In this document: positions 11,394 to 41,890 of the stretch, piece after piece
How the letters are laid out: each line of letters starts with the position of its first letter
How positions within the stretch are numbered: the first letter of the stretch is position 1
NCBI RefSeq assembly: GCF_963675165.1
Contig: NC_087386.1
Location: forward strand, 5,152,169-5,216,168
Length of the DNA: 64,000 bases
Reading direction: 5' to 3'
Origin: Halichondria panicea
Lineage: Eukaryota > Porifera > Demospongiae > Suberitida > Halichondriidae
The notes under the pieces: model-generated
Databases searched by the model: none
What the model was told of the DNA's origin: nothing
Seen by the model: only the letters and a program-made list of their open reading frames with translations
Program-made: the position numbers and the translations under genes

Positions 11394-13420
11394 TTCGCCT
11401 GGCAAATTTTAGATCTCTCTTGTCCAGTGCCCTCAAAACACACTTAACGAAACACAGCAGTGGGACACTCAGTATACAAATCAAAATCACAGTTGATACA
11501 CTCGCTAATGCGATTATAATCACTTCTGGATTCGTACAACACTGAGCTTCCTTCTTATTGTTACCCCCTTCAATCGTCATTCCTAGTGTGGTCGGAGTGG
11601 GTGTGGGAGTTGGTATGCTTATTTCACAGCATTCTGGTTCTGCTAGAATTTCCCAGTAGGTGGAGTCGTACCGACTTGATGGGCATGGGGTGGTCACTCC
11701 ATTTGGCTGGTATAAGTGCAGGGTTTGTGACTGTGAGAATTCAAAAATTCCAATATTTGAGCTCCCTGGTGGATGCTCTAATATACACCAGTAGTAGCCG
11801 AAATCTGATGTTCCTGTACTAGAAATGGTAAGCTGTCTCTCATAACCATTGATACCACTCAGCTCAGGAGGAATCCGGGGGAGATTTGATGATGAATAGT
11901 AGCGTTCAGTTGCACTGTATTTGCTGGGAGAGGCAGTGATATTTATCCATGTGCTTGGAACCATGTCAGCATTCGGAGACCAATAGAATTCAAAAGAGGG
12001 TCTTGTTGCATTCGTCTCTGCCTCGTACATTAGAGCTGTGCAGTCGACGTAACTTGATCTACCGACAGGATTGCACGCAGGAGTGTACTCTGCTCTTGGT
12101 ACAATCCAAAAGAAGTAATCACAGTCTCCTGCGGTAAATGCATGTATAGCTCAACTATAGGGTTTATTATTAACGATAATTGCATGTGCATGTACTATAT
12201 AGCTCAGCTATAGGATTATAGTAGACTCTTGTTAATCTGGCCACCCTTGGGACAGCTAGTGCAGCTTGGCCAGAATAGCGAGGTGACCGTATTTCAGAAA
12301 ATTGCCGCGGCTAAAACAATCTTACCTCTAATGACTAATTTTGCAGTTCTGTCTTGAGGACAGTGTGGGTTTTAATGCAGGTTCTGTAAACGACGAACAA
12401 AACAAAACAAGGAGTTTTAGAAAAATAGTTTAGTTGCATGCAGTCAGACGTTGAAGAGAGTAGTTTGTGTACTTAGGCTCAGTGGATGGTCTTGGGAGGT
12501 GGAGGTTATCATAATTATGTCCACGAGTTGATACCTCGAGCTTGTCTATGCTCAGAAGTTTTGGTGAAAAGTTCTTGCATGCATGTATACTTATACAGAG
12601 GCGTAGGAAGCAATTTTACATTGGTCAGGCAATTATTACTATGAACTTTGAATAATGAAGGGGATAATGAATCATTCTGCCCAATTTTATCAGCCAAAAT
12701 TTCATATTCTGTTGTAATAAACGTATTGAAACCTAGTTTGGGGCAGCCAGTACGTGGCCAGTATACGGAATAACAAGTGGCCGCAGTAAACATCTAGCTA
12801 GCGATTCGTGCCAAACCAAATGCATGGCCGGTATATCAAGGTGGCTGTACTTCAGAGAGCCAGAATGGCGAGAGTCTACTATAATCATCATTGCTTTGTA
12901 GGATTGCACATTGGTGGTACTAGCTTACAATTATTTCTCCAACACCGTAAATGATTAATTACCTGTATCTATTAACTAGAAAGCATCAAACATTATTATG
13001 CAAACTTTGATCAATTCGCAAATATAAAATCGCAAAACCTACATAATTACACACGATCCTTGCCAGAATGTAATAGATGGATCGCAAAAGGTCCATTTTT
13101 CTGCTGATTTGGCTTACCAGGGGGGGTAGCTATGGTGGCCCTGGTCAGGTATGCTGTGAGCATGAGAGGGGTAGCTATGGTGGCCCTGATCAGGTATGCT
13201 GTGAGCATGAGAGGGGTAGCTATGGTTGGCTTTTAGCAAAGGTTTTTCACCAGCAAAATAATTATTCATTAATTTTAGACATGGCCATAGATAATTATAG
13301 CAGATATCTTCTCTTTTTCTGAGGGAGTTTGCACAAGAGGTTGTAATATGACAGTATCAACTCACCCACTTGTCCTTTTGCAATATTTAGAGCCATCATC
13401 AAGAGCAGAAAAATGGCCAT
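11394..13420 (-). CDS. Ig-domain receptor 4 (divergent; tail exon not found)
   Basis: Exon 1 is 13420-13366 (signal peptide MAIFLLLMMALNIAKGQ, donor GTGAGT). Exon 2 is 12128-11394, after a 1237-bp phase-1 intron. Exon 2 encodes an Ig-like fold (SYVDC, FEFYW, QLTISSTGTSDFGYYWC), a long Cys-containing membrane-proximal stalk with PTPTPTPTT, and a membrane segment (ALASVSTVILICILSVPLL). It ends CGAA|GTAAGT, the donor position used in receptor 2. Sequence outside these anchors differs strongly from receptors 1-3, so it is an older paralogue. The downstream tail exon could not be placed. Its start lies 116 bp from the divergent SCaMC gene. Confidence 0.75.
12214..12886. mobile_element. Terminal-inverted-repeat element in receptor 4 intron
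   Basis: 'gattatagtagactct' at 12214-12229 is exactly inverted at 12871-12886 (agagtctactataatc). Further imperfect inverted similarity extends inward (tctggccacc / ggtggctgtac, and ccagaat-type words). There is no coding capacity, so it looks like a non-autonomous DNA transposon of about 0.67 kb. Confidence 0.6.
13116..13232. repeat. Minisatellite copies in receptor 4 intron
   Basis: Two and a half units of the ~45-bp repeat 'ggggtagctatggtggccctg..caggtatgctgtgagcatgag'. The same unit forms the large array at 13726-14541 in SCaMC intron 1, about 500 bp away and on the other side of the SCaMC first exon. Confidence 0.9.
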
Positions 13421-13536
13421 TGCAGACAGGAAGCTTGTTGCCCATGCGCGTCGATCTGTTGTCATAGATAAAGTCTTTATTTTCAGTTGTAAACAGTCGA
13501 CCCTGTACCGTTTAATAATTAATAAGGGAAGGGAAG
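13421..13536. promoter_or_regulatory. Divergent gene spacer (receptor 4 / SCaMC)
   Basis: Only 116 bp separate the start codons of two divergently arranged genes. Both promoters or 5' UTRs must lie within or overlap it, unless upstream non-coding exons exist. No clear TATA box is seen. Confidence 0.35.
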
Positions 13537-22004
<8,468 letters not shown>

Positions 22005-22248
22005 CTAGTTTTTTGCTAATTCATTCCCATTTCGATTTTGTTCACTTGTTCTCTAGTTGTTCAATTGACATGTATTTAAAAAATTATTTTGATTCAATTT
22101 GTGTGGTCAATATGTTGTACGATTCATACAGGCATGGCAAAAAAGTTAGATGTAATGTCAGGCACAAAAATAATTTTGTGAGTGCATGAAAAAATAAGAA
22201 TGTGATTGCATTTTAAAATATGTCACAGAAATATGGATTTAGTCTGCT
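22005..22248. other. Convergent 3' spacer
   Basis: Lies between the stop codons of SCaMC (+) and the homeobox gene (-). AT-rich; it must hold both 3' UTRs. No distinct feature seen. Confidence 0.5.
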
Positions 22249-22821
22249 TTAATTGCTTTGTGACTTCATTTGGACAAATTGTGAATAGTTACTTGCTGCT
22301 GTGATCTCTTTCTCTCTGCTCCATTCTTTGTCTGAGCAGTCTTTCTTCCAACGTGTTCGTCTATTCTGGTACCATGTTGTCACCTGTCTCTCCTTGAGAC
22401 CGAGCTGAGAGGCCACTTTGTTGCGATCCGTCTTGCTCAAGTATTTCTGTGCACCGAAATGCTTCTCCAAATCTTGTAGTTGCTCAGTGGTAAATATTGT
22501 CCTCTTCTTTTTCTGTGCTGCTCTTGATGTTTTCTTTGGTGGTAGTTGCTTCATATGCTCAGTCCTGGGTTCTGCCTCACTTTCAGAGCAGGAGGGTGAT
22601 ACTGAGTAGTCTCTCTCTCTAGCTACTGGAGTTAGAGTGCTTGCTTTGTGATAGGGGTAGCTAGCAGAGTGGAAGGGTGCACACATGACATAGCCACCCA
22701 TGGACAACCTGGAGGTGGCCAGCCAGTACTTGCAGTATTGCTCTAAGCTCAGTTGAGGCACACTGACTGGAGATGGTTTTGCAGGTGGGCAGTGCAAAAT
22801 TCGATCAATTGAAAAGCTCAT
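22249..22821 (-). CDS. Bar-like (NKL) homeobox transcription factor
   Basis: Single-exon ORF of 190 aa. The start is the ATG at 22821; an in-frame GTG lies two codons upstream. Residues 3-9 (FSIDRIL) match the eh1 Groucho-recruiting motif, placed near the N-terminus as in many NK-like factors. The homeodomain spans ~103-162 and has the invariant W48-x-x-N51-R (TWYQNRRTRWKK). T47 and Y49 in helix 3, and LEKHFGAQKYLS before it, are typical of the BarH/BarX/Bsh group. T46 replaces the usual Lys and is unusual. It is expected to be a nuclear DNA-binding repressor. There is no intron in the homeobox. BarH, BarX and Bsh cannot be separated by eye. Confidence 0.85.
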   Translation of the reverse strand: MSFSIDRILHCPPAKPSPVSVPQLSLEQYCKYWLATSRLSMGGYVMCAPFHSASYPYHKASTLTPVARERDYSVSPSCSESEAEPRTEHMKQLPPKKTSRAAQKKKRTIFTTEQLQDLEKHFGAQKYLSKTDRNKVASQLGLKERQVTTWYQNRRTRWKKDCSDKEWSREKEITAASNYSQFVQMKSQSN

Positions 22822-23003
22822 CTTCACTGGTGATGCTCTGAAGTTCTAGTGGTGGTTGGAGTTATGCCAGCTAATTTTTATGCCAAGCATCGTCGTGGGG
22901 GAGCTGGGGGAGAGGAGCTTGTACACCGCGACTACTTTTCGAAACACAGATAATTATGACTACTTCGCTTATTGGCCGTGGTTAACCACATTAGAGGTCA
23001 ATG

Positions 23004-23017
23004 GCTGCCATGGCAAC
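23004..23017 (+). promoter_or_regulatory. RFX X-box upstream of CCDC180-like gene
   Basis: GCTGCCATGGCAAC is an imperfect palindrome matching the RFX-binding X-box consensus (GTTGCCATGGCAAC type). It lies 71 bp before the ATG at 23088. RFX factors drive ciliary genes in animals, so this supports a ciliary role for the downstream gene. The site also lies between two divergent genes and could in principle act on the homeobox gene. Confidence 0.7.
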
Positions 23018-23087
23018 TTCGAAGAAATCAACTTAAATGCTATAAACTGGCTTTTGAGCTAATAGAAGAAGTGTAGAGCTGCTGTAA

Positions 23088-34037
<10,950 letters not shown>

Positions 34038-34268
34038 ACTAGAATTTTTATCCTGCTTGTCATGCAAAGTCACTCCCTGTTGATTTTAGTACGTATGCTA
34101 TGTGCTATGGTTTAAGAAGGACAATAATAATCCGTACTATTGTAACGATTTACAGTGGTAAATTACTAATGTAACATGTACAGAGTGGATACATGTACAA
34201 TATTGTATCAGTGCTCAAAACAAAGAAACCAGTAAAACTATTCATTACAGTTTGTATAAAACAGCATC

Positions 34269-34274
34269 AATAAA
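34269..34274 (+). terminator. Poly(A) signal AATAAA for CCDC180-like gene
   Basis: Canonical AATAAA 232 bp after the stop codon, in the convergent spacer before the Spinster gene's stop. Confidence 0.5.
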
Positions 34275-34515
34275 GAAAAAAGTTAGTCCACTATTATAGC
34301 TATAGCAGTCTCAATTTTCTCATGGACGTGCCTATAAAACGTATAGAAGACAGTCACGACATATTTATGGTGATTAGTTACGTACATATACATTTACCTA
34401 TACACATGACCGTACGTACAACGTATATTCATACAGTTTAGAAAGTATACATACATGCTGAAAGTCAATCATCATAATTATCATTGCATCTGGAGCTAAA
34501 ATTTCACATAGCTTA

Positions 34516-35837
34516 CTAAACTGGTTTGGTGGAAGTTCCCTCCGCCTCTAGCCTGGCCTTCTTTCGTAGATCAGACCTCATCAGAAAGAAAGTCGCAATG
34601 AACAGCAGAGAGCTCAGGACATACACGCCAGGGAACGTCACACTCAGCGTGATCCTGAGGCTCAACAGGTGAGGGAGGCTCTGTTGTATGGCATTGAGAA
34701 TGGGAGTCACTAGCAGGTTAAAGTTGCCTCCGATTAGCGTGATGATGAAAAGATAGATACTGACAGCCCCGGTACGGACACGACTTGGAGCAAGGTCGAC
34801 AACGAGCGCTGTGGTGACACCGACCCACATCTCACCGATGATGTTGGAGGGGAGGAGAGAGAGAAAGCACCAGGGGTAGGGCAGGAAGAGGGCACCCAGG
34901 GCAAATGGGGCAGCAGCCATCTGGAAGGGAGGGGGGTGCAAATATACGCATATTTACATAATTTGTATTCATAACACCTCTTTAAGACAAAACAAGGCTA
35001 TTATAATGGACAGGAACTCTTATAGTATGGATCACAAGTGCAGTCAATCCACCAAATACAGAACTGTGTAGCTCATAGTGATAAAAAGTGACCAATAACA
35101 GATGCTCCCTTTTGGAGTAGGGCAAAACCTGAAACGTGATAAAGGCTCACCTGACTGATGATGAGCACCCATATCCTCATGTAGGGACTGCGGCCCTTGA
35201 CGAGGATGTCAGAGATGAGACCCCCCACCACTGCTCCTATGGAACCCGCCACCAAGGGAATCCAAGACATCCACCTGAGAGGGAGAGAGGCATTGAATAT
35301 GTGCAGTGAAATACTATGCTTGTTAGATTCATTTAGCTTTAGCACGTACAGTATGAGAAGCTGGCTCAAATATTTTGATCGTATCATTATAGTAAATGTT
35401 CTTAACCTATCACTCCTACATGTACATGTAAGTACTCAATAGTGAATTTTTTTAGATGGTAGGTATGGCCTGAGCAGGTACAAAACGAACCTTCCCATTA
35501 AAAGAATTGTTACATGTACAAGTGTTCAAAATGTTGATACTGCATGTACATAATACCCCCCTACTCACTGTTGGATGGTAGTGGAGCTGTATCCCACCTC
35601 CTCAAAGAACAGCTCAGTGTGATACGCCCAGACATAGCCCCCAGCGTTCCTAATACCCCCTGCCAAGCACAACATGAGCATCCCAGGCATAAAGAAGGTT
35701 TTCAAGAGGAGAACAATACGTTCCTTTAAACTGAGTTTTTTCTCGGATTTTCCAGCTTTATCCACGGCCTTGTTTTGCGAGCGAGGAGGTTCCTTTACTG
35801 TGAAAAGGACCAGAGGAGCAGCTGCAAGACCTGTGTG

Positions 35838-35890
<53 letters not shown>

Positions 35891-38304
35891 CGTGCACATT
35901 TGCAGGAGAATGTGTACGAAGCTGTATCCATATTCAGTTGGATTATAACAATAGTTGATTTTCTACCTGTCTTAATTAACACAGCTGTGCACTCTCAACA
36001 ATCCCAATATCAACTACACAAGTCACATGCTCAGCTTTTACATAACAAATGAACTCAGCCGCATGCTATGGCCTAACTTAATAACCACCAAAGTTGTACA
36101 GATGCGTGCAGAAACATCCTGTAAGGAAGTGGCCTGACATATGTGTGCCAGAATTTGACAAAAAGGACCAATAATGTTGGTACCCAAATAATTATATGTT
36201 TGAGATGCATACCAGAGATTGGAAAGCTTTAGTTTTCAAAAAACTGACCTTCCTAACAACATTATTTTGACAGCTTGAAATTGTGCTCAGGGAGAATTAA
36301 TTGAACCAAAAATCTACTTCACTTCAAATCAGTCCCTTTTTTATGATCCTTCTGCCACACTTTTCAAGCAACTCACAATTTAAAGTAGCCATTGTTTGTA
36401 CATGCAGCTTACCGATGATCCCACTGAGAAAGAAGACCCATCTCCAGCCGATGGTTTGCTTGATGCCGTTCCCGATGGCAAACGAGAGACTGTACCCGAT
36501 GTAGATACCCCAATAGTAGAATCCTACAGAGGTGCCCCGGAACTCTGGGGGGTAGTAGTCGGCCAAAATGGACACGGCAAATGGACTGCAACCAGCAGCA
36601 CTGTGTGTGTGTGTGTGTGTGCATATAATAGACGCATAAAAATGAATTTTGTCCCTAGAAGTAATGTAACTGGATATAGCTACAGTGTACATTAGAATGT
36701 GAAAACGAAAGGTAGCTAGCTTTTGATATAAACTGTATTATAGCATCTACGCACAGAAGATGATAATGGTACATGTATCACTGTCTCGTTGACAAACACA
36801 TTCTAGGCTGTACACAGGAATTGCAAACCTTCCATCTCTTCTGTAAGACCAATACCCCCTCTCCCCCACCACTCACTCACCCAATGGCCAGCACTGCTCT
36901 CACCAATACCCCCTCTCCCCCACCACTCACTCACCCAATGGCCAGCACTGCTCTCAGCAATGCCCCCTCTCCCCCACCACTCACTCACCCAATGGCCAGC
37001 ACTGCTCTCAGCAATACCCCCTCTCCCCCACCACTCACTCACCCAATGGCCAGCACTGCTCTCAGCAATGCCCCCTCTCCCCCACCACTCACTCACCCAA
37101 TGGCCAGCACTGCTCTCAGCAATGCCCCCTCTCCCCCACCACTCACTCACCCAATGGCCAGCACTGCTCTCACCAATACCCCCTCTCCCCTACCACTCAC
37201 TCACCCAATGGCCAGCACTGCTCTCAGCAATACCCCCTCTCCCCCACCACTCACTCACCCAATGGCCAGCACTGCTCTCACCAATACCCCCTCTCCCCCA
37301 TCACTCACTCACCCAATGGCCAGCATTGCTCTCAGCAATACCCCCTCTCCCTCACCACTCACTCACCCAATGGCCAGCATTGCTCTCAGCAATACCCCCT
37401 CTCCCCCATCACTCACTCACCCAATGGCCAGCACTGCTCTCAGAAGTACCAGTTGCCAGTACGAAGTCACGAAACCTGTCACTCCCACAGCAAGGCTCCA
37501 GATCACCAGACAGATGACCAACCAGACTGTCCGTCTTCCATAGTCCGCCAAGAACCCGGTAAAGATGCCAGCAACAATGTAGAGATTATTGAACACTGGT
37601 CCGGCCACCACTTCATACAGGATACCAGTGCCAGAGTACCACCATCTACACGCATCAAATGTCTTGTTCCCCCACTCAAACTTAACGTCGATCGAGTTGT
37701 TGCAGTTTGTCTCATTATTCCTGCAAAATGTCGAGTAATGTACAAAATAAATACAAAACAAAATAAAAATGCTCTACCAGCATTATAACAGTGATTTGTT
37801 TCCGAAACAGAATCCATTATTACAAAGAAGGAAAGCCATTTTTGCGGCTTCTAAAAAATAAAAATAAACTTACTTGATATCGAGGCCATCATAGGACTGA
37901 TTAGAGCACCGCATAGTGATTGTTTCAAACTCATCCAGCACTGTGTGGTTCAGCTCCTTGTTCACCATACACATCTCATCTCCGTACTCCAAGTCGTACC
38001 CAATCTCCGTGACAACGATTGGTAGCGTGTAGCGATCCAACTGATTGATGAGATAGACCAGCAACATCATGAGCAAGACCCAGTGAGCGTAGGGCTTGAC
38101 TCCACGTATCATACGATACACTCCATAACCTGGGATCACGTGTCTGTGCCGAAATATGAAACCACCTTTGATGACTGTTGGTTCACTGTTAATAGTGTCC
38201 TCTGCAGGTCTGGAAGCTCCCTCTGATGTACCATAGGAGGGAGGGCTCGAGAGATCGGCAACCTCGTCATTGACCAGCAGTTCTTTCTTCTCATCGTCTT
38301 CCAT
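34516..38304 (-). CDS. spns: Spinster-type MFS transporter
   Basis: Six coding exons: 38304-37874, 37720-37421, 36600-36413, 35830-35569, 35274-35151, 34920-34516; 569 aa, within the Spinster size range. An acidic cytosolic N-terminus is followed by about twelve membrane segments. Diagnostic parts are INQLDRYTLP at TM1 (family LN.xDRx), an unusually long TM1-TM2 loop with N-glycosylation sites, MFS motif A as LADYGRRTVW, then LLRAVLAIG-AAGCSPFAVSILADYYP. Spinster proteins export sphingosine-1-phosphate or lysophospholipids from lysosomes or the cell surface; which one applies here is not clear. Exon 2's donor is embedded in a 54-bp minisatellite. A possible 5' UTR exon lies near 38412-38530. 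Confidence 0.9.
35839..35889. repeat. (GT)n microsatellite at Spinster exon 4 acceptor
   Basis: On the minus strand this is a CA run leading into the acceptor CACACAG| at 35831. Confidence 0.95.
36848..37441. repeat. 54-bp minisatellite copying Spinster exon 2 donor
   Basis: Eleven units of 54 bp. The rightmost unit contains the true exon end: on the minus strand ...AGAGCAGTGCTGGCCATTGG|GTGAGTGAG at 37421/37420. The other ten lie in the intron and each repeats the last 20 or so exon bases plus the donor. As 54 is a multiple of 3, long spurious ORFs appear on both strands. Confidence 0.97.
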
Positions 38305-41300
38305 TCTCTACATGCAGAAAGCCAATAATGTTAGCATTGTATGTACGTATGCTTGTATGAGCATTCAGTTGAACTAGCTGAATTGCACTGGAATAATGCA
38401 GCTCCACCTACCGCTGTCTTTGTTAGATCACTGAGCCTATAGAGAGACCTTGAAGCTCCACAGAAGTTAGTTTGAGCTGCTGTGTAGTGTAGTGCTGTGG
38501 AGAGGTCAGTGTGTGCAGCAGCCCTGGTCACATGTCTGACTGTGTAACCTTGACACAGCTATGAAACTCATTAGCGACCCAATTTGTGGTTTCTTGTTAA
38601 TGCCAACTAATAATTACCTCATGTAACTGGGACATCGCTATAATTATACAGCTTCTACATGTGTCTTTTCAAGTTCTTTAGACGATCCACTTTACAGCTG
38701 ATCTAATAGAAGAATGGACCGGTAACTAACCTCATCGTACCCCGATATAAGTCACACTACCCCCAATAAAGTGAGTTCATAGAAGCAGCTAGACTTTTTA
38801 TATCATGTGGCAGGCTGCATGGCCTATTCTAAAAACTAGTATTCTAGAATGCTACATTTACTGTGTATGATATTGCACTGTGTAGAGAGTGAGTGAGTGC
38901 ACTGGGCTAGCTGTGATACTAGATACTGACTGATAACATCTCAGGAATCGCAAGATATTTCGGATCACTTTTTCAAAGGTATGTTCACCGGATGATTAAT
39001 TTTATTGCAGTTTGTACAGTATGCATTATAATATCTAGTGTGCCCTAGGGACATATTTCCATTAAAGAAAATGCTATGGTAGCTACGTATGTATTCGTTA
39101 ATTTTGTCTGCAAACCTCTTGTGCGTAGACTCTTATGTTTGATGAGTAGCGTGTGTGTGTGTGTGTGTCCTTATGCAACAGCCCCCTTCTATGTATGGTG
39201 ACAAAGAGTAGCTTGATGTGATAAAGGTCAATTATGTAAGTGCCGTTCAACTCTCAGCTGTATTGAGTAAACTAGGACAAAGTGCTCATTGTTACCATTC
39301 ATTATAATACTGCCTACTATAACATCAAGCCCATTTGTTGGCCGTCGTGACCTTCCTTTAGTGTGTGGGCAGATGGCCTTGTTGCAATTACAAGCTTCTG
39401 CAGCTATTAGTACAAGCTTCCGTACATTTAAGTGGACTTCTTTTAAATTTCGAGCCTCTGTAGCCATTGGTGTGTTTGTGACTAGTGTCTGTACGTGCAT
39501 CAATTGTTTGTGTCAACTCTTTTGTGAGCATACTTTTCTAATCAACCTACATGTATAATAATTTTTATTTATACATGTAGTAGAAGATCATTTTCGTGAG
39601 CTTTCCTTTGTCTGTACTAGAGCTGACTTCGTGAGCTTTTCCTTTGTCTGTACTAGAGCTGACTTCGTGAGCTTTTCCTTTGTCTGTACTAGAGCTGACT
39701 TCTTGAGCTTTTTCTTTGTCTGTACTAGAGCTGACTTCGTGGGCTTTTCCTTTGTCTGTACTAGAGCTGACTTCGTGAGCTTTTCCTTTGTCTGTACTAG
39801 AGCTGACTTTGTGAGCTTTTCCTTTGTCTGTACTAAAGCTGACTTTACTTGTACATCTGGCCTCTCTATACATCCTCCACCTGGCAGAGATGCTAGGATG
39901 TTGTGGGTATGTGGTTGTGTCTACCCTACATAGAAGGAACAACTTTAGAGTCAGGTGGTGGGTGTGTGGTAATAGTTCCTATCAGGCACCCCTCTTAGCT
40001 GGGACACTTGACTCTAACCACAAGACACAGTTTAAGTCCTTTAGTCAAGTGTGTGGTTAAATTAACACTTGTATTAATAGTACTCACAGGAAGAGTTCCT
40101 CAAAAATGTGCTTCCTACATTTCCTAGAAACATGAGTTTGTATAGTTAGAAGTGCCTGCACCTGTACATGTACATGTACACACGCACACATCGACTCCTT
40201 CGATGTAATGTCAAGTGGGGTTTCATGTAGCTAGATATTTGCATCGGCCTTATACTGAAAGCTTTATTTAAAGTATTTGTTAGTTGAATATAATCTGACT
40301 TACATGCTAATGGCTTCTATATATGCATTATGTTAGGTGTGTGCGGGTTAGCAAACCACATCAAAGGATTCGTAGGGGTTTCCCCAAGGATGTCACAAGG
40401 TTTTCCCTGACGTTTTAGGTCATAATGTGATATTGACATCATTTATCATTTAACAACTCTTAGTTCCTGAAAGAATTTGAAGAGTTCCCATAGATGTGAC
40501 CCGTGTAGAGTTGCTAGTGGTAACCCCAGGTCAATTAGTAATGACCTCAGTACACAGTGTACACATGTCAATGTAATGCCTAAATGATATTCATAGCTTC
40601 CAGACCATGTGCTTATGCTAATTACCTTCGACTGATACGGTGTGGCCTGGGTGTACGTGTCTTATTCATGTACTGCTAGAAACTTAGTATGTGATATATC
40701 CTAACAAAATGTAATATATATTATAATTATAGCTAACAAATTCTTATTCATTGAGGCTGATGCCGTGCATGTAGCTAGCTATAGATGTGCGTGTTTGTAG
40801 GGGCGTGCTTAATTATATACATGTTAACTACAATGTATGCATAATTATATTATAGTACGTACTATATATATCCATAATCAATTTTTCATAATAAATTCTT
40901 GATAGCCTGTGTAGGGGAGTAGATACATTTACTAATAGGTACATCTGCTCCCAGCTGTCATGTGAGGTGGTTAGTAATGGACCCCCAGGCTATAATTATG
41001 TCTGACCTATTACAGCCCACCGTGAGAATTAGATCATTATCAGTTGCCAGCCACCTGGCTCTCTGATTATCATATCAGACATAATATGTTTGCATGAGGT
41101 GTTTTCGCCCTTTTAGACCCCCCTAACAATGCTTGCATTATTGTAGTAAATGAAGCATGTCCTTGGCTACATAATGTTGATTGCGTAAGTGGAATAACTC
41201 TAAGCTTCCATTTTTTAAATAATCATGTAGCTTTCACATGTTGACAGAATTTTCACCTCTTTGTAGGAAAGTGCTTGGTATTGTGACACTGCCAAATTTC

Positions 41301-41890
41301 CGTTTAAAACCATGCAGAGATTTTGTTACGCCCAAGAGTATACTGTTGTACTGTGCATAAGCCATTGACCTTGTACCTTACTACTGCAGGTTCTTGGTAT
41401 GTTAATTAATAGATCATGTTTTCTCTTAAAGTTCTTAGCTTTCTGTAAGGGTGACCTGACCTACAGGTGTGCGATATAGCAGTGGCTTTATTGGCCTACC
41501 ATACTTGTACCTTGAGGTCACCTGGTAGCTATGCAAAGCTGCTTGTGGTCATATGACTTGTACGAACAAAGGATGTGGTAAGCAAAGTTATGTGATATGA
41601 CCCACTGCTTTGGTTCACCGTGCCTTTTATAGACAGCTTCTGTTTCAAGGGTCAGTGTGCATAGCAACGTCTGGTTGTGTCGTTCCTTGGGCAACCTTGC
41701 ACTTGCATCAAGTATAATGAGGGTCTAAATTTCCAAGTATAAATATAAAAGCTGTATAACAGATGTCATGTAATCTTATATGTACTTGTAGTCAGTGTCA
41801 GCAAATTCGATATGCCATCATTATTACAAATGTCTTTACTTTTTTTTACCTACCAGCAGTTGATCTTTGACCTACTACCCACCTCTGAAA
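38305..41890. other. Long divergent intergenic region
   Basis: Lies between the Spinster start (-) and the single-exon gene (+). It holds the 36-bp minisatellite at 39595-39845 and short GT and TACATGTA runs. It presumably includes promoters and 5' UTR exons of both flanking genes. A pyrimidine tract and CAG just before 41857 could be a 5' UTR acceptor for the gene at 41891. No further gene is supported. Confidence 0.45.
39595..39845. repeat. 36-bp minisatellite
   Basis: Seven copies of 'gtgagcttttcctttgtctg..ctagagctgacttc'. The unit length is a multiple of three, so it yields a spurious Ser/Lys-rich repeat protein on the minus strand. Each unit also contains GTGAGC, but no coding exon is recognised next to it. 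Confidence 0.95.

Noticed and set aside
12515-12793. 92-aa ORF in receptor 4 intron
   Set aside because: It lies inside a TIR element and shows no recognisable domain or splice context.
22856-23062. 68-aa ORF between the homeobox gene and the CCDC180-like gene
   Set aside because: It overlaps the promoter and X-box region and has no coding features.
36848-37441. Regular direct repeats reminiscent of a CRISPR array
   Set aside because: Units are contiguous with no unique spacers, and the locus is a eukaryotic intron.
36773-37543. 256-aa Pro/Thr/Ser repeat ORF
   Set aside because: It is the 54-bp minisatellite overlapping Spinster exon 2 on the opposite strand; the Spinster frame is the real one.
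39565-39942. 125-aa ORF with a repeated 12-residue unit
   Set aside because: It is a 36-bp minisatellite with no signal sequence or splice context; open frames occur on both strands.
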